A stretch of DNA of 64,000 nucleotides. It comes from Phyllobacterium lublinensis (GTDB taxonomy: Bacteria; Pseudomonadota; Alphaproteobacteria; Rhizobiales; Rhizobiaceae). Of this stretch, positions 9,505-20,017 are shown in pieces (within the stretch, counting starts at the first letter, position 1; every line of letters begins with the position of its first letter). A program made the position numbers and the translations under genes. The notes below the pieces were generated by a model that saw only the letters and a program-made list of their open reading frames with translations, was not told the origin of the DNA and did not search any database. Where the stretch lies: the NCBI RefSeq assembly GCF_020164435.1, contig NZ_JAIUDQ010000013.1:1-64000 (forward strand). The letters run 5' to 3'.

Positions 9505-9528
9505 AAAAAAGCCGGGCACTGGCCCGGC
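9505..9528 (-). terminator. Rho-independent terminator after cycM
   Basis: On the minus strand GCCGGGC-CAGT-GCCCGGC is a perfect 7-base-pair stem with a 4-base loop followed at once by TTTTTT. It lies 25 bases past the cycM stop and separates cycM from the peptide-importer operon that runs in the same direction. Confidence 0.9.
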
Positions 9529-9553
9529 TCCTGCAGATCTGAATCTTGGTTTC

Positions 9554-10183
9554 TTAGTGGGCAGTGCCTTCGGCTGGCTTTGCTGCACCGTCTGCCGGAG
9601 CCGCTGCATCACCCGCAGGTGCTGCATCAGCAGCCGGGAGCGGCTTGGGGCTATCGGACAATGTCCGCAGATAAGCGATCAGGTCGGCACGCTCATTGTC
9701 TTTCTTGTCGCCGGCAAAGCCCATGGCTGTGCCTTTGATGTAGCCCTTCGGCGAGGTCAGGAAGTGATTGAGATGATCATAGGTCCACAATTCCTGGCCG
9801 CCCTTGGAGAAATCCTTCATGGCGCCGGAATAGCTGAAGCCTGCATGGGTCGCGATCGGACGGTCGACGATGTCCCAGAGATTGGGGCCAACCTTGTTCG
9901 CGCCGCCCTTGTCGCCGGTGTGGCATGCAGCACAACGCTTGAAGATGGCTTCGCCGCGTGTTGCATCTGCCGAGGCAAGCAACGTTGCAATCGGCACTGC
10001 CTCGGTAGCAGGAGCACCGCCAGCTTCCGCCTCACCGCTGGCTTCTGCTGCCTCGATGATGAAGCCGGGCTTCTCGGGCGCGTGTGAGTCGAATATAGAA
10101 TCGGACAGGATGCCTGCCGTCATGACAACGAAGACGGTCGCCAGAAACGCCATGGCATATTTGTTGAATGGTGTCGATTCCAT
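9554..10183 (-). CDS. cycM: Membrane-anchored c-type cytochrome (CycM)
   Basis: Class I cytochrome c carrying electrons at the periplasmic face, classically between the bc1 complex and aa3 oxidase in rhizobia. It has an uncleaved N-terminal anchor (about residues 9-29), an Ala/Glu-rich linker, the haem site CAACH at 84-88, axial Met154 in KGTAMGFAG, and an Ala/Pro-rich tail after [17 protein letters not shown]. 209 aa. Divergent from kdsB with about 260 bases between them; the order cycM/kdsB/pheA is common in Rhizobiales. The haem domain closely resembles the cytochrome half of the ankyrin fusion near 62 kb. Confidence 0.93.
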   Translation of the reverse strand: MESTPFNKYAMAFLATVFVVMTAGILSDSIFDSHAPEKPGFIIEAAEASGEAEAGGAPATEAVPIATLLASADATRGEAIFKRCAACHTGDKGGANKVGPNLWDIVDRPIATHAGFSYSGAMKDFSKGGQELWTYDHLNHFLTSPKGYIKGTAMGFAGDKKDNERADLIAYLRTLSDSPKPLPAADAAPAGDAAAPADGAAKPAEGTAH

Positions 10184-10441
10184 CGTCGATCATTGCTCCA
10201 TTTGTGTCTTGTTCAAATGTGCCGGGCGCAGAGTTCCTTTGCGCACTTGCCTTGGCAGTGCAGGAGCTTTGTGTTCAGCACACTTGCGGAGGCTCTCAAT
10301 ATCTGGTCAATGCAGATCAGTGCATTTGCGGTGAGAGTCCCCTCGTGATCGCGCGGAAACTAGGTCTTTTGCTCGCGACTTGCAACACATATAAGGGCGG
10401 TTCTGCCTGAGACTTTTTGACACCGTGGGTGGCTGTGACGC

Positions 10442-11179
10442 ATGAAAATATTGACACTAATACCTGCCCGAATGGCTTCGACTCGCCTGCCTGACAAGCC
10501 GTTGGCCGATATTGCCGGCAAGCCCATGATTGTGCATGTCGCCGAACGCGCCAAGGCTGCGGGCCTTGGCCGCACCGTTGTCGCGACCGATAGCCTCGAC
10601 GTCAAGTCGGCCGTTCAGGCGCATGGACTTGAGGCGGTCATGACCCGCAATGACCACGAGTCCGGCTCAGACCGGATCTACGAGGCGCTTATCGCCCTTG
10701 ACCCTGATGGAGCCGTCGATGCCATCGTCAACGTACAGGGCGACCTTCCGACGATCGATGCCGCGATCATAAGGCGCGCATTGGTGCCCCTGCAGAACGG
10801 CCCGGCCGACATCGGGACGCTTGGAGTGGAGATCCGCCGGGAAGATGAGAAAACCAACCCGAACGTGGTGAAGATTATTGGCTCGCCAACGGGCAAGGAT
10901 CAGATGCGTGCGCTCTACTTCACCCGGGCCACGGCTCCGTGGGGTGATGGCCCTCTTTACCACCACATCGGCCTTTACGCCTATCGTCGCGCCGCGCTCG
11001 AGCGCTTCGTCGGGCTCGGCCCGTCGCCGCTTGAGCGGCGCGAACGGCTTGAACAGTTGCGTGCGCTGGAGGCCGGCATGCGGATTGATGTTGAAGTCGT
11101 GGATTCGGTGCCGCTCGGTGTCGATACGCCGGAAGATCTTGAACGTGCACGTGAAATTCTTACCACAAAAGGCAATTGA
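10442..11179 (+). CDS. kdsB: 3-deoxy-manno-octulosonate cytidylyltransferase
   Basis: Activates Kdo with CTP to CMP-Kdo for the lipopolysaccharide inner core. The first residues [20 protein letters not shown] contain the nucleotide-binding signature of the family. [15 protein letters not shown] (metal/CTP contact) and [17 protein letters not shown] also fit. 245 aa is the usual length. The stop lies 2 bases before the pheA ATG, so the two are probably one transcript. The start follows a GC-rich stretch without an obvious strong ribosome site. Confidence 0.95.
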   Translation: MKILTLIPARMASTRLPDKPLADIAGKPMIVHVAERAKAAGLGRTVVATDSLDVKSAVQAHGLEAVMTRNDHESGSDRIYEALIALDPDGAVDAIVNVQGDLPTIDAAIIRRALVPLQNGPADIGTLGVEIRREDEKTNPNVVKIIGSPTGKDQMRALYFTRATAPWGDGPLYHHIGLYAYRRAALERFVGLGPSPLERRERLEQLRALEAGMRIDVEVVDSVPLGVDTPEDLERAREILTTKGN

Positions 11180-11181
11180 CA

Positions 11182-12039
11182 ATGACCAACCGCATTTCCT
11201 TCCAGGGCGAACCCGGCGCCAATTCCGATACCGCCTGCCGAAACATGTTTCCTCACATGGAGCCCATGCCTTGCCCGACATTCGAAGACGCATTCAACGC
11301 GGTTGAGAGTGGCGCGGCAGACCTTGCCATGATCCCCATCGAGAACACGATCGCGGGGCGTGTGGCTGACATTCATCACCTCCTGCCGGAATCGCGGTTG
11401 CATATCGTCGGCGAATATTTCCTGCCGATCCATTTTCACTTGATGGTCTTGCCCGGTACCAAGCGCAGTGAGATCACGTCGGTCCACAGCCACATCCACG
11501 CGCTTGGGCAATGCCGTAAATATATTCGCAAGAATGGATGGAAGCCGGTGATCGCCGGCGATACCGCAGGCGCCGCGCGGCTCGTGGCGGACGTCAAGGA
11601 CAAGTCCATGGCGGCCCTGGCCCCGCGTCTTGCCGCTGATCTCTACGGTCTCGACATAATGGAAGAGGATGTCGAGGACACCGACAACAATGTCACCCGA
11701 TTTGTCGTGCTCAACAAGACGAAAAAATGGGCGCCTCGTACTTCCGACCAACTGACGATCACAACCTTCGTCTTTCGAGTGCGTAACGTTCCTGCCGCGC
11801 TGTACAAGGCCATGGGCGGATTTGCCACCAATGGCGTCAACATGACGAAGCTCGAAAGCTATCAGATCGATGGAAAGTTCACGGCAACCCAGTTCTATGC
11901 CGATATCGAAGGTCATCCGGATGACAAAAACGTCGCCCATGCGCTCGACGAGCTCGAATTCTTCTCCAAGGAAGTGCGCGTTCTTGGCGTCTATCCGGCG
12001 GATACGACTTTCCGCGGCGCCCAGGACGAGGAAGACTAA
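11182..12039 (+). CDS. pheA: Prephenate dehydratase
   Basis: Converts prephenate to phenylpyruvate in phenylalanine synthesis. Catalytic domain about residues 1-185: ISFQGEPGANSDTACR at the N-terminus, then the family site NVTRFVVL with its essential Thr-Arg-Phe. An ACT regulatory domain follows, with the phenylalanine-binding motif ESYQIDGKFTATQFYADIEG. 285 aa. I use the ATG at 11182; a TTG two codons earlier overlaps kdsB but is less likely. Its last codon and stop overlap the stop of the convergent nudC gene by 4 bases, leaving no room for an intergenic terminator. Confidence 0.93.
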   Translation: MTNRISFQGEPGANSDTACRNMFPHMEPMPCPTFEDAFNAVESGAADLAMIPIENTIAGRVADIHHLLPESRLHIVGEYFLPIHFHLMVLPGTKRSEITSVHSHIHALGQCRKYIRKNGWKPVIAGDTAGAARLVADVKDKSMAALAPRLAADLYGLDIMEEDVEDTDNNVTRFVVLNKTKKWAPRTSDQLTITTFVFRVRNVPAALYKAMGGFATNGVNMTKLESYQIDGKFTATQFYADIEGHPDDKNVAHALDELEFFSKEVRVLGVYPADTTFRGAQDEED

Positions 12040-12977
12040 GCGCCGCCTTCCAGCCAGCTACGGATGAGGTGAGCGGCGATCGCACCCCGGGGTGGTGTCA
12101 TCAACCCATCCGGATGGGTGCGATCAAGCATGGTGGCGACTTCCGCGCGTTCAAACCAGCGGCCGTCCTCAAGCTCGTCCCTGTCGAGCGTGTAGTCGTC
12201 GGACAGAGCCTCGGCGTGGCACCCGATCATGAGCGAATAGGGGAAGGGCCATGGCTGACTGGCGTGGTAGAGTACGCGCCCGACGCGAAGGTTAGTCTCT
12301 TCGAGGGTCTCGCGACGCACGGCATTCTCGATTGTTTCGCCGGGCTCGATAAAGCCGGCCAAGCATGAATACATGCCCGGACCGAAATGCGGTCCACGCG
12401 CCAGCAAACATTTATCGCCACGCACCACCATCATGATCGCGACGGGATCGGTTCGGGGAAAGTGCTGCGCATCGCAATTGGGACAGGTGCGGCGGTAACC
12501 GCCGTCGCGCATAACCGTTTCCGAACCACAGCGACCGCAGAACCTGTGATTGTCGTGCCAGCTGAGCAGCGAGACCGCCTGGGCCATCGCTCCGAGCTGT
12601 TCCGCTGGAATGAGGCCTTGCGTATAGACGGAGCGGTAGTCGATGGCCTTGACGCGTTCGGGCAAGGCCGTCAATTCAATGCTGCTTGGTGTAGCAAGAA
12701 TGGGCATGTCATCCAGCATGCCGAGATAGATTGTCTTGTTGGGGACGGGCAGAAGCGTGGCCGCATCATTCAAGTTGAACAGCGCATCGCCCGCGCTGCT
12801 CATATTGACCAGTAGCTGGCCCTGGCTGACGAGCAGCATGCGGGCATTGGTGTTTGCCAGCGCGAAAGTCACCACATCGTCACTGCGCTTTTCTGAATGG
12901 CGGTTGATCCTGTTACCGGCAAATCCGACGTAATGGCTCGCCTCCGTTTCCGGGACATCGAAAAGGCGAAACGACAT
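12036..12977 (-). CDS. nudC: NAD(+) diphosphatase / deNADding Nudix hydrolase
   Basis: Nudix hydrolase that splits NADH to NMNH and AMP and, in other bacteria, removes NAD caps from RNA. The four zinc cysteines are Cys147, Cys150, Cys165 and Cys168 (FCGRC and CPNC). The Nudix box starts at GFIEPGET (about 208), with the metal-binding RETLEE at 222-227, and the NudC-specific SQPWPFPYSLM follows. 313 aa with an extended N-terminal domain, as in alphaproteobacterial members. Convergent with pheA, overlapping its stop by 4 bases. Confidence 0.93.
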   Translation of the reverse strand: MSFRLFDVPETEASHYVGFAGNRINRHSEKRSDDVVTFALANTNARMLLVSQGQLLVNMSSAGDALFNLNDAATLLPVPNKTIYLGMLDDMPILATPSSIELTALPERVKAIDYRSVYTQGLIPAEQLGAMAQAVSLLSWHDNHRFCGRCGSETVMRDGGYRRTCPNCDAQHFPRTDPVAIMMVVRGDKCLLARGPHFGPGMYSCLAGFIEPGETIENAVRRETLEETNLRVGRVLYHASQPWPFPYSLMIGCHAEALSDDYTLDRDELEDGRWFERAEVATMLDRTHPDGLMTPPRGAIAAHLIRSWLEGGA

Positions 12978-13030
12978 GGCTAAAACTCCAGGATACCCGT
13001 CCGGAAGGGGACTGCACGCAATGATATATG

Positions 13031-13432
13031 TTAAATAGCCTTGAGTATGGCGTTCGCAAAGGCCCTTGCGTCTTTTTCGCCGTAAGGCTCACGCGTGCCA
13101 TGGCCCCAGACTGGGCCGGGCCATGCGGGATCACCGGTATTGCGGGCGATCACATGCAAATGCAACTGGCGAACAATGTTGCCGAGCGCTCCCGTATTGA
13201 TCTTTTCGCAGTTCACGACAGATTTTAATGCTTGCGCCGCAATCCCGGTCTCGAACGTCAGCATGGTCTGGTCGAGCGGCGTCAGTTCGTGGATTTCGCA
13301 AATTCCGGCGCGTTGCGGCACCAGGATGAGCCACGGCCAGCGCCGGTCATTCATCAGGCGCAGATCGCAGAGGCCCAACCTTGCAATTGAAAAAGTGTCT
13401 GCTGCAAGTTTACGGTCTAGCACAAAAGTCAT
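13031..13432 (-). CDS. HIT-family hydrolase (Q-L-H-L-H variant)
   Basis: Histidine-triad superfamily protein of 133 aa, probably a nucleotidyl hydrolase or transferase. The triad region reads QLHLHVIAR at residues 89-97, so the first histidine of the usual H-x-H-x-H is Gln; His91 and His93 remain. This variant is common in a proteobacterial HIT subgroup as far as I recall. It lies 53 bases upstream of nudC on the same strand and may be co-transcribed with it. Substrate unknown. Confidence 0.85.
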   Translation of the reverse strand: MTFVLDRKLAADTFSIARLGLCDLRLMNDRRWPWLILVPQRAGICEIHELTPLDQTMLTFETGIAAQALKSVVNCEKINTGALGNIVRQLHLHVIARNTGDPAWPGPVWGHGTREPYGEKDARAFANAILKAI

Positions 13433-13503
13433 GATTCATAATTGATAACAGTTTTTTCGCCGTTCCGCTTGCTTTTTGCGTTTGAATTGACGATATGAGC
13501 CTC

Positions 13504-13599
13504 GGGAGGTTGGTGGTGGACGAGCCACTCGCCAACCGGGTCAGGTCCGGAAGGAAGCAGCCCCAACGAGCCAGGCACGGGTCGCCGTGCCAGCCTCCC
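13504..13599 (+). ncRNA. ffs: Signal recognition particle RNA (bacterial small type, 4.5S)
   Basis: The universally conserved apical domain GTCAGGTCCGGAAGGAAGCA is present at about 13539-13559. It is flanked by complementary arms: GGGAGGTTGG at the 5' end pairs with CCAGCCTCCC at the 3' end. It binds Ffh for co-translational membrane targeting. The run CCCTTCTTCTTT directly after the 3' arm may end transcription. It lies 120 bases before dnaX, the usual position in Rhizobiales. Confidence 0.95.
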
Positions 13600-13719
13600 A
13601 CCCTTCTTCTTTGTGAGCTGCCTGTGTCAAAGCCAGCAAGCGGCATTGACGCTGTGGTGCATGGCAGTCCAAACTTGCGCCGGACACAAGAAGTCAATGC
13701 AGGAGCGGAATCGAACGCG

Positions 13720-15537
13720 ATGGACACGAAAACGCCAGACAGCGCCTATCGCGTGCTCGCCCGCAAATATCGCCCCCAGAATTTCGATGATCTGATAGGT
13801 CAGGAGCCGATGGTCCGAACGCTAACGAATGCGTTCGAAACCGGACGCGTCGCCCAAGCATGGATGCTGACTGGCGTGCGTGGTGTCGGCAAGACCACGA
13901 CAGCTCGAATTCTTGCAAGGGCGCTCAACTACAAGACTGCTGATATCGACAAGCCGACGATCGACCTGACATTCCCTGGCGAACACTGCCAGGCGATCAT
14001 GGAGGGGCGCCATGTCGATGTGATCGAGATGGATGCGGCCTCGCATACGGGTATCGATGATATTCGAGAGATTATCGAGCAGGTGCGATATCGCCCGGTA
14101 TCGGCGCGCTACAAGGTCTATATCATCGACGAAGTACACATGCTTTCCAATCAGGCCTTCAACGGCCTGCTGAAAACGCTGGAAGAACCGCCACCCCATG
14201 TAAAGTTCATCTTCGCAACGACGGAGATCCGCAAGGTACCGATCACTGTATTGTCGCGCTGCCAGCGTTTCGACCTGCGCCGCATCGACACCAGCGTCCT
14301 TACCCGCCATCTCAAGAAAATTGCCGATCTTGAAGCGATTACCGTCGATGACGCATCGCTTGCGATGATTGCCCGGGCGGGAGAAGGGTCCGTGCGTGAC
14401 TCGCTGTCGATCTTCGACCAGGCCATTGCGCATGGCGCGGGCACTGTCGAAGCCGAGGCGGTTCGTTCGATGCTGGGCCTTGCCGACCGCGCCCGCATCA
14501 TCGACCTTTTCGAGATGCTCATGGGCGGCGATGTCGCCTCGGCGTTGCGCGAATTTCGTGCCCAGTATGATGTCGGTGCCGATCCGAGCATCGTGCTTGC
14601 CGATCTTGCCGATTTCAACCATTTGGTGACCCGTATCCGGTTCACTCCGGATGTGGCTGGTGACATTTCTCTATCGGAAGACGAACGGATACGTGGCCGG
14701 GATTTTGCCGAGAGGCTTTCCATCCGCGTCCTGTCCCGCACCTGGCAGATGCTGCTGAAGGGCATTGCCGAGGTCGACAGTTCCAGCCGCCCGGTTCAGG
14801 CAGCCGAAATGCTGTTGATCCGGCTGGCCCATGCCGCCGACCTCCCCACACTTGACGAGGCGTTGAAGTCAATTGAAGACGGCGGCTCGATCGCGACCCC
14901 GGCGCCGCGAAGTGATGGGCCGCGTCCAGGAAACGGCGGCACGACGATGACACGCGCTGCGGCGGACGCCGTTGCGTCGTCGCGTCCTGCTGTCACGTCG
15001 AACGGCGGGGCAACCATGCGGCTGGTCGAATCTGCGCCACATGCGGAGCAGATTGTTCCGCCGGTGCCGGCTGTCGAGGAAGCTCCACCGGCTGTGCCGG
15101 TTGGCAGCATCGAGGACATCATCTCGCTCGCTGACAAGCAACGCGACATGCAATTCAAGATCATGGTCAAGAACTGCGTTCGCATGGTCAGTATCAAGCC
15201 CGGCCGTCTCGAGATCAACCTGACGGAAAACGCACCGAAAACGCTTTTGACCGACCTGTCGCAGAAGTTGAGTGACTGGACCGGTATGCGCTGGATGGTA
15301 TCGTTGTCGCGCGAGCAAGGCGCGGCAACGGTCAGCGAATCCGAAACTGCCAAACGTGATTCCCTGTTGAGCGATGCGCGCGCTGATCCGGATGTTGCAG
15401 CGATATTATCGAAGTTCCCAGGCGCCAAGATCATCAACGTTCGCATCGCCGTTCCGGCCGGACAAGTTGACGGCGACATGACAAGTGGGCCTGTGCCTGA
15501 TGACGACACCTTGGCACCGGCAGAAGAAGACGATTGA
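13720..15537 (+). CDS. dnaX: DNA polymerase III subunit gamma/tau
   Basis: Clamp-loader ATPase of the replisome. From the chosen ATG ([20 protein letters not shown]) Walker A is GVRGVGKT at 52-59, with IIDEVHML near 134 and the sensor region [11 protein letters not shown]. The open frame extends upstream, but that part runs through the SRP RNA and is not protein. The zinc module is reduced: only one cysteine ([10 protein letters not shown]) remains where four are usual, which I believe is general in alphaproteobacteria. The C-terminal third (after about residue 400) is the alpha/DnaB-binding part. 605 aa. Followed 19 bases later by ebfC. Confidence 0.95.
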   Translation: MDTKTPDSAYRVLARKYRPQNFDDLIGQEPMVRTLTNAFETGRVAQAWMLTGVRGVGKTTTARILARALNYKTADIDKPTIDLTFPGEHCQAIMEGRHVDVIEMDAASHTGIDDIREIIEQVRYRPVSARYKVYIIDEVHMLSNQAFNGLLKTLEEPPPHVKFIFATTEIRKVPITVLSRCQRFDLRRIDTSVLTRHLKKIADLEAITVDDASLAMIARAGEGSVRDSLSIFDQAIAHGAGTVEAEAVRSMLGLADRARIIDLFEMLMGGDVASALREFRAQYDVGADPSIVLADLADFNHLVTRIRFTPDVAGDISLSEDERIRGRDFAERLSIRVLSRTWQMLLKGIAEVDSSSRPVQAAEMLLIRLAHAADLPTLDEALKSIEDGGSIATPAPRSDGPRPGNGGTTMTRAAADAVASSRPAVTSNGGATMRLVESAPHAEQIVPPVPAVEEAPPAVPVGSIEDIISLADKQRDMQFKIMVKNCVRMVSIKPGRLEINLTENAPKTLLTDLSQKLSDWTGMRWMVSLSREQGAATVSESETAKRDSLLSDARADPDVAAILSKFPGAKIINVRIAVPAGQVDGDMTSGPVPDDDTLAPAEEDD

Positions 15538-15556
15538 ACGAACAGGAGCTCCCCCC

Positions 15557-15880
15557 ATGCGTGATATTATGGGCATGATGAAACAGGCGAAGGAAATGCA
15601 GGCCAAGATGGCGGCCATGCAGGAAGAGATCGCTGCACTCGAGGCCGAGGGGCATGCTGGTGGCGGCCTCGTCACCGTGAAACTGTCCGGCAAGGGCGCG
15701 TTGACCGGCCTGACCATCGATCCGTCGCTGTTCAAGGAAGACGATATCGAGGTCATCGAGGACCTCATCATCGCTGCCCATAACGAGGCCAAGGCAAAGG
15801 TCGAAGCAATCATGGCTGAGAAGACGCAGGCATTGACGGCCGGCCTGCCAATACCGCCGGGTTTCAAGCTCCCATTTTGA
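15557..15880 (+). CDS. ebfC: YbaB/EbfC nucleoid-associated protein
   Basis: Small DNA-binding protein of 107 aa that forms tweezer-like dimers on the nucleoid. It starts [20 protein letters not shown] with a long N-terminal helix, followed by [13 protein letters not shown] and [12 protein letters not shown], typical of the family, and ends GFKLPF. AGGAG lies 8 bases before the ATG. The dnaX-ebfC-recR order is conserved in many bacteria, although here about 420 bases separate ebfC from recR. Confidence 0.93.
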   Translation: MRDIMGMMKQAKEMQAKMAAMQEEIAALEAEGHAGGGLVTVKLSGKGALTGLTIDPSLFKEDDIEVIEDLIIAAHNEAKAKVEAIMAEKTQALTAGLPIPPGFKLPF

Positions 15881-16300
15881 GCCGCCCTGCAACCACAAGG
15901 CTGTTGGAATGTGAGTGTTTGGCGGTTATATTGGGAGTTGGAGTGGGAACGAGCGATCGCCCGTCCCCTGTCCTTAGCTAAATTGAACCCGGACGGTCCA
16001 TGACCAGCTCGTCCGGGTTCTCCTTAAAATAAGGATGATGCTAAACGGAAATCTCCGCATAGATCACCTCCAAGTTCGACGGCAAGGCTGTTGCCGCAGT
16101 CGGGTAGCCCATCTTCCCGATGCATCGGCTGGCACGATGCTGCTGCTTAGCCTTCGAACCCTGATTGCTTGGTCTTCAAGGATCATTGCCGGTTCATCTG
16201 TCCGCCGCAACGAATGCAGGGTTGTGCTTTTTTGAGGTTCATTGCCAGCGGTTGCTCCTCACTGATTTCATAACGGCGCAAATTGCTCTAAACCTTCGCC
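15881..16300. other. Intergenic region between ebfC and recR
   Basis: Contains one strong hairpin (15985-16020, listed separately). I see no convincing gene: short open frames here lack family resemblance and ribosome sites. The last 60 bases before recR presumably hold its promoter; no clear -35/-10 pair stands out. Confidence 0.6.
15985..16020 (+). terminator. Hairpin, probable terminator after ebfC
   Basis: GAACCCGGACG and CGTCCGGGTTC form a perfect 11-base-pair stem around a 14-base loop, about 105 bases past the ebfC stop. It is followed by TCCTTAAAAT, a poor T-tract, so termination strength is uncertain. Confidence 0.55.
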
Positions 16301-16906
16301 ATGTCCAAACGAATCGCCGGTCCGGAAATCGAACGACTTATCCAATTGCTCGCCAAAGTGCCGGGGCTGGGGCCGCGCTCAGCCCGCAGGGCCGCCTTGC
16401 ATTTGATCAAGAAAAAGGAAGCCCTGCTCATCCCGCTGGGCTCGGCCATGCAGGACGCCGCCGAGAAAGTGCGCGTTTGCTCGACGTGCGGCAATGTCGA
16501 CACCTCGGATCCTTGCATGATCTGCACCGATCCCCGACGCGAGCGCACGACGTTGATCGTGGTGGAAGATGTATCGGACCTTTGGGCGCTGGAGCGAGCC
16601 GGCTCAATGAATGTGCGTTACCATGTTCTGGGGGGCCGGCTGTCGCCGCTCGACGGCATAGGGCCAGACGACCTGAACATAGCAACGCTCGTCGGTCGTG
16701 TGGCGGAGGGCGAGATCAAGGAAGTCATCCTCGCGGTCAATGCTACCGTCGAAGGCCAGACAACGGCCCACTACATCACCGACCAGCTTGGGGGCCTTGA
16801 TGTCCGCATTACCAGATTGGCCCATGGCGTGCCCGTGGGCGGCGAACTGGATTACCTCGACGAAGGAACCTTGGCAGCGGCTCTACGAGCCCGGACAACA
16901 CTCTAG
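16301..16906 (+). CDS. recR: Recombination mediator protein RecR
   Basis: Works with RecO/RecF to load RecA at gaps. A helix-hairpin-helix lies in residues 10-40 ([19 protein letters not shown]). The C4 zinc finger is Cys60, Cys63, Cys72, Cys75. A Toprim domain follows ([16 protein letters not shown]), then the C-terminal [20 protein letters not shown]. 201 aa, normal length. Ten bases separate it from the following transglycosylase gene. Confidence 0.96.
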   Translation: MSKRIAGPEIERLIQLLAKVPGLGPRSARRAALHLIKKKEALLIPLGSAMQDAAEKVRVCSTCGNVDTSDPCMICTDPRRERTTLIVVEDVSDLWALERAGSMNVRYHVLGGRLSPLDGIGPDDLNIATLVGRVAEGEIKEVILAVNATVEGQTTAHYITDQLGGLDVRITRLAHGVPVGGELDYLDEGTLAAALRARTTL

Positions 16907-16915
16907 GAGAACAGC

Positions 16916-18172
16916 TTGAGCAAGCGTAGCTGGAGACTTGGCCTCACCGCAGGGATCGCAATGGCCTTTGCGCTCTGTTCAAGTACTGGCTTCGCGACGT
17001 CAAAATCCGAAACAGAAGCGCTGTTTCAGAATTGGCTTGCGAATGACCTTTGGCCCCAAGCCAAGGCAAAGGGGGTTTCCAAGGCGACTTTCGATGAGGC
17101 ATTCGCGGGCGTAAAGCTCAACTTCGATCTGCCGGACCTCGTCATGCCGGGCGAAAAGCCGCAGACACCCCAGAAGCAAGCCCAATCCGAATTCGGCTCG
17201 CCCGGCAAATATTTCAATGCCAAGACTGTGAACGCCGTGACATCAGGGGGTGCCGCGCGCGCCGGTCAGTATTCGCGCACATTGAAAGCCGTTGAAAGCA
17301 GATATGGTGTGCCCGGCGAGATCGTGCTTGCGATCTGGGGCCGCGAAAGCGGTTTTGGCAGCGTCAAGATTCCCTACAACGCATTTGCTGTGCTTGGCAC
17401 GAAGGCCTTCATGGCAACGCGCAAGGAAATGTTCCGCGACGAGCTTGTTGCGGCACTCGAAATCGTCCAGAACGGTTACATCGGTCCAGCCAACATGAAA
17501 AGCTCGTGGGCGGGCGCACTTGGCCAACCGCAATTCATGCCGACCTCGTATCTCGAACACGCAGTGGATTTCGATGGTGACGGCAGACGCGACATCTGGA
17601 ACTCGGTGCCGGATACGCTGGGATCGATTGCCCATTACCTTGCTCAGTATGGCTGGGAGCGCGGCCGCGATTGGGGCTATGAGGTCAATGTCCCGGATAG
17701 CGTCAGTTGTGCCCTTGAAGGTCCCGACCAGGGCAAGCCTTTTGCTTCCTGGTCAAAGCTTGGAATCACCCGCGTGAACGGCAAGCCATTTCCGGCCAGC
17801 GAAACCAAGCGCGAGGGCTTTCTGTTGATGCCCGCCGGACGGCATGGTCCCGCTTTCATCGTGACCAAGAATTTTTATGTGCTCAAGGAATACAATATGA
17901 GCGATCTCTATGCGCTGTTCATCGGTCATGCCGGGGATCGTATAGCCCATGGTGCTCAAGGCTTTTCGGCAGGTTGGGGCGATGTCGGCGGTCTCTATCG
18001 CTCGGACATTGCCGGTTTGCAAAAGCGGCTGGAAAAGATGGGTTACGATGCAGGCGGGGCCGATGGATTCCCCGGCTTCAAGACGCGTCGCTCCATCGGC
18101 AGCTGGCAAGCCAAGCAGGGCATGGCGGCCACCTGTTTTCCTGACAGGGATTTGATCAAGGCTATACGCTGA
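16916..18172 (+). CDS. Lytic murein transglycosylase, MltB-like, with peptidoglycan-binding domain
   Basis: Cleaves peptidoglycan glycan strands non-hydrolytically in the periplasm. I take the TTG at 16916 as start because AGGAGA precedes it by 7 bases and it yields a full signal peptide (about residues 1-27, ending TGFA). The first in-frame ATG falls inside that signal. Catalytic Glu144 is in [37 protein letters not shown] carries the family's SLT_2 motifs when split at the Gln-Phe-Met block. The C-terminus from about 360 is a PG_binding_1 domain ([17 protein letters not shown]). 418 aa. Confidence 0.92.
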   Translation: MSKRSWRLGLTAGIAMAFALCSSTGFATSKSETEALFQNWLANDLWPQAKAKGVSKATFDEAFAGVKLNFDLPDLVMPGEKPQTPQKQAQSEFGSPGKYFNAKTVNAVTSGGAARAGQYSRTLKAVESRYGVPGEIVLAIWGRESGFGSVKIPYNAFAVLGTKAFMATRKEMFRDELVAALEIVQNGYIGPANMKSSWAGALGQPQFMPTSYLEHAVDFDGDGRRDIWNSVPDTLGSIAHYLAQYGWERGRDWGYEVNVPDSVSCALEGPDQGKPFASWSKLGITRVNGKPFPASETKREGFLLMPAGRHGPAFIVTKNFYVLKEYNMSDLYALFIGHAGDRIAHGAQGFSAGWGDVGGLYRSDIAGLQKRLEKMGYDAGGADGFPGFKTRRSIGSWQAKQGMAATCFPDRDLIKAIR

Positions 18173-18239
18173 AGAATTCCTTTCGTTCTCATCGGGAAAG
18201 GCTCTAAATTGCCTGAGGATCGAGAATGGGAGCCACACC

Positions 18240-19913
18240 ATGCCAGCCAACGAGCGATCGAAACACATCACCGAAGGCGTCGCACGGTCGCCCAATCGTG
18301 CCATGTATTATGCCCTTGGCTATGAGAAGGGGGATTTCGAAAAGCCGATGATCGGCATTGCCAATGGGCATTCGACGATCACGCCTTGCAATGCCGGCCT
18401 TCAGCCGCTGGCCGATGCAGCGGTCGTTGCGATCAAAGCGGCTGGCGGCAACCCGCAATTATTCGGCACGCCGACCATCTCCGATGGAATGGCGATGGGC
18501 ACGGAAGGGATGAAGTATTCGCTGATCTCGCGTGAGGTCATTGCCGACTGCATCGAAACCTGTGTCAACGGCCAGTGGATGGATGGGGTTCTGGTGATTG
18601 GCGGCTGCGACAAGAACATGCCCGGCGGCATGATTGCCATGGCCCGCACCAATGTCCCGTCCATCTATGTCTACGGCGGCACGATCAAGCCTGGAAAATG
18701 GAAGGGCAAGGATCTATCCATCGTGTCGTCCTTCGAAGCCGTTGGTTCCTTCATGGCAGGGAAGATGAGCGAAGAGGATTTTGAGGGAATCGAGCGGCAT
18801 GCCTGCCCCTCGACGGGCTCATGCGGCGGCATGTATACCGCCAACACGATGAGTTCGGCATTCGAGGCGCTGGGCATGTCGTTGATGTCATCGTCCACCA
18901 TGGCCAATCCTGATGCGGAGAAGATCGACAGTACCGCGGCGTCAGCCCGCGTGCTCGTTGAGGCCGTGCGCAAGAATATCCGTCCACGCGACATCATCAC
19001 GCGCAAATCGATCGAGAATGCCGTGGCATTGATCATGGCGACCGGCGGCTCGACCAATGGTGTCTTGCACTTCCTTGCAATCGCCGATGCCGCGGAAGTT
19101 GAATGGAAGCTCGAGGATTTCGAGCGCGTGCGCCGGAAGGTTCCGGTCCTTTGCAATTTGCGCCCGTCCGGACAATATATGGCTGTGGACCTGCACAGGG
19201 TCGGCGGCATTCCGCAGGTCCTGAAGATCCTGTTGAATGCCGGCCTTCTGCACGGCGATTGTCTGACAATTACCGGGCGTACCCTCGCCGAGGAACTGGC
19301 CGAGATCCGCGATGCCCCACCCGCTGGTCAGGACATCATCCGCCCGATCGACAAGCCGCTCTACAAGGAAGGCCACCTGGCGATCCTCAAGGGTAACCTT
19401 GCGACCGGTGGAGCGGTTGCAAAGATCACGGGTCTTAAAAATCCGGTGATCAAGGGCCCGGCACGGGTTTTCGACGACGAGCAGTCGGCAATGGATGCAA
19501 TCCTCTCCGATAAGATAAGGCCGGGCGACGTACTGATCCTGCGTTATCTTGGCCCGAAAGGTGGGCCCGGCATGCCGGAAATGTTGGCGCCGACATCGGC
19601 AATCATTGGCCGTGGCCTTGGCGAAAGCGTGGGTCTCATCACTGACGGACGGTTTTCTGGCGGGACCTGGGGGATGGTTGTCGGCCATGTCACGCCGGAA
19701 GCCTTCGAGGGGGGCACCATTGCCCTTGTCAGGGAAGGCGACATGATCACGATCGACGCGCGCCAGCAGTTGCTACAACTTGAGGTGGACGAGGCAGAGA
19801 TCGACGAGCGCCGCAGAAACTGGAAGCAGCCGCCACCCCGATATACGCGCGGCGTACTTGCAAAATTTGCCAAGCTGGCAAAATCGGCAAGCGAGGGCGC
19901 GGTAACCGGGTGA
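18240..19913 (+). CDS. ilvD: Dihydroxy-acid dehydratase (IlvD/Edd family)
   Basis: Dehydrates dihydroxy-acids in valine, leucine and isoleucine synthesis. Candidate [2Fe-2S] ligands are Cys50, Cys123 (GGCDKN) and Cys195 ([13 protein letters not shown]). [20 protein letters not shown] is the C-terminal signature. At 557 aa it belongs to the short class seen in Bacillus and archaea rather than the ~615-aa E. coli class. Rhizobia often carry both, so a sugar-acid dehydratase role cannot be excluded. It stands alone, 67 bases after the transglycosylase and without other ilv genes. Confidence 0.85.
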   Translation: MPANERSKHITEGVARSPNRAMYYALGYEKGDFEKPMIGIANGHSTITPCNAGLQPLADAAVVAIKAAGGNPQLFGTPTISDGMAMGTEGMKYSLISREVIADCIETCVNGQWMDGVLVIGGCDKNMPGGMIAMARTNVPSIYVYGGTIKPGKWKGKDLSIVSSFEAVGSFMAGKMSEEDFEGIERHACPSTGSCGGMYTANTMSSAFEALGMSLMSSSTMANPDAEKIDSTAASARVLVEAVRKNIRPRDIITRKSIENAVALIMATGGSTNGVLHFLAIADAAEVEWKLEDFERVRRKVPVLCNLRPSGQYMAVDLHRVGGIPQVLKILLNAGLLHGDCLTITGRTLAEELAEIRDAPPAGQDIIRPIDKPLYKEGHLAILKGNLATGGAVAKITGLKNPVIKGPARVFDDEQSAMDAILSDKIRPGDVLILRYLGPKGGPGMPEMLAPTSAIIGRGLGESVGLITDGRFSGGTWGMVVGHVTPEAFEGGTIALVREGDMITIDARQQLLQLEVDEAEIDERRRNWKQPPPRYTRGVLAKFAKLAKSASEGAVTG

Positions 19914-20017
19914 TCTGCCGTTTCGGCGGCGAATACAGTCTGTCAAAGTACTCGCCGGTATGAAAACGCGCCATGAAATGCAACGATCCTGGCATTGCAA
20001 ACGTCAGGAACATGCAC

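Noticed and set aside
10981..11940. Long minus-strand open frame opposite kdsB and pheA
   Set aside because: It mirrors the codon pattern of pheA and kdsB and has no family features. Similar long frames opposite dnaX, ilvD and the DipZ-type gene were dropped for the same reason.
13495..13719. N-terminal extension of DnaX
   Set aside because: The frame is open but passes straight through the SRP RNA; the family start [19 protein letters not shown] is at 13720.
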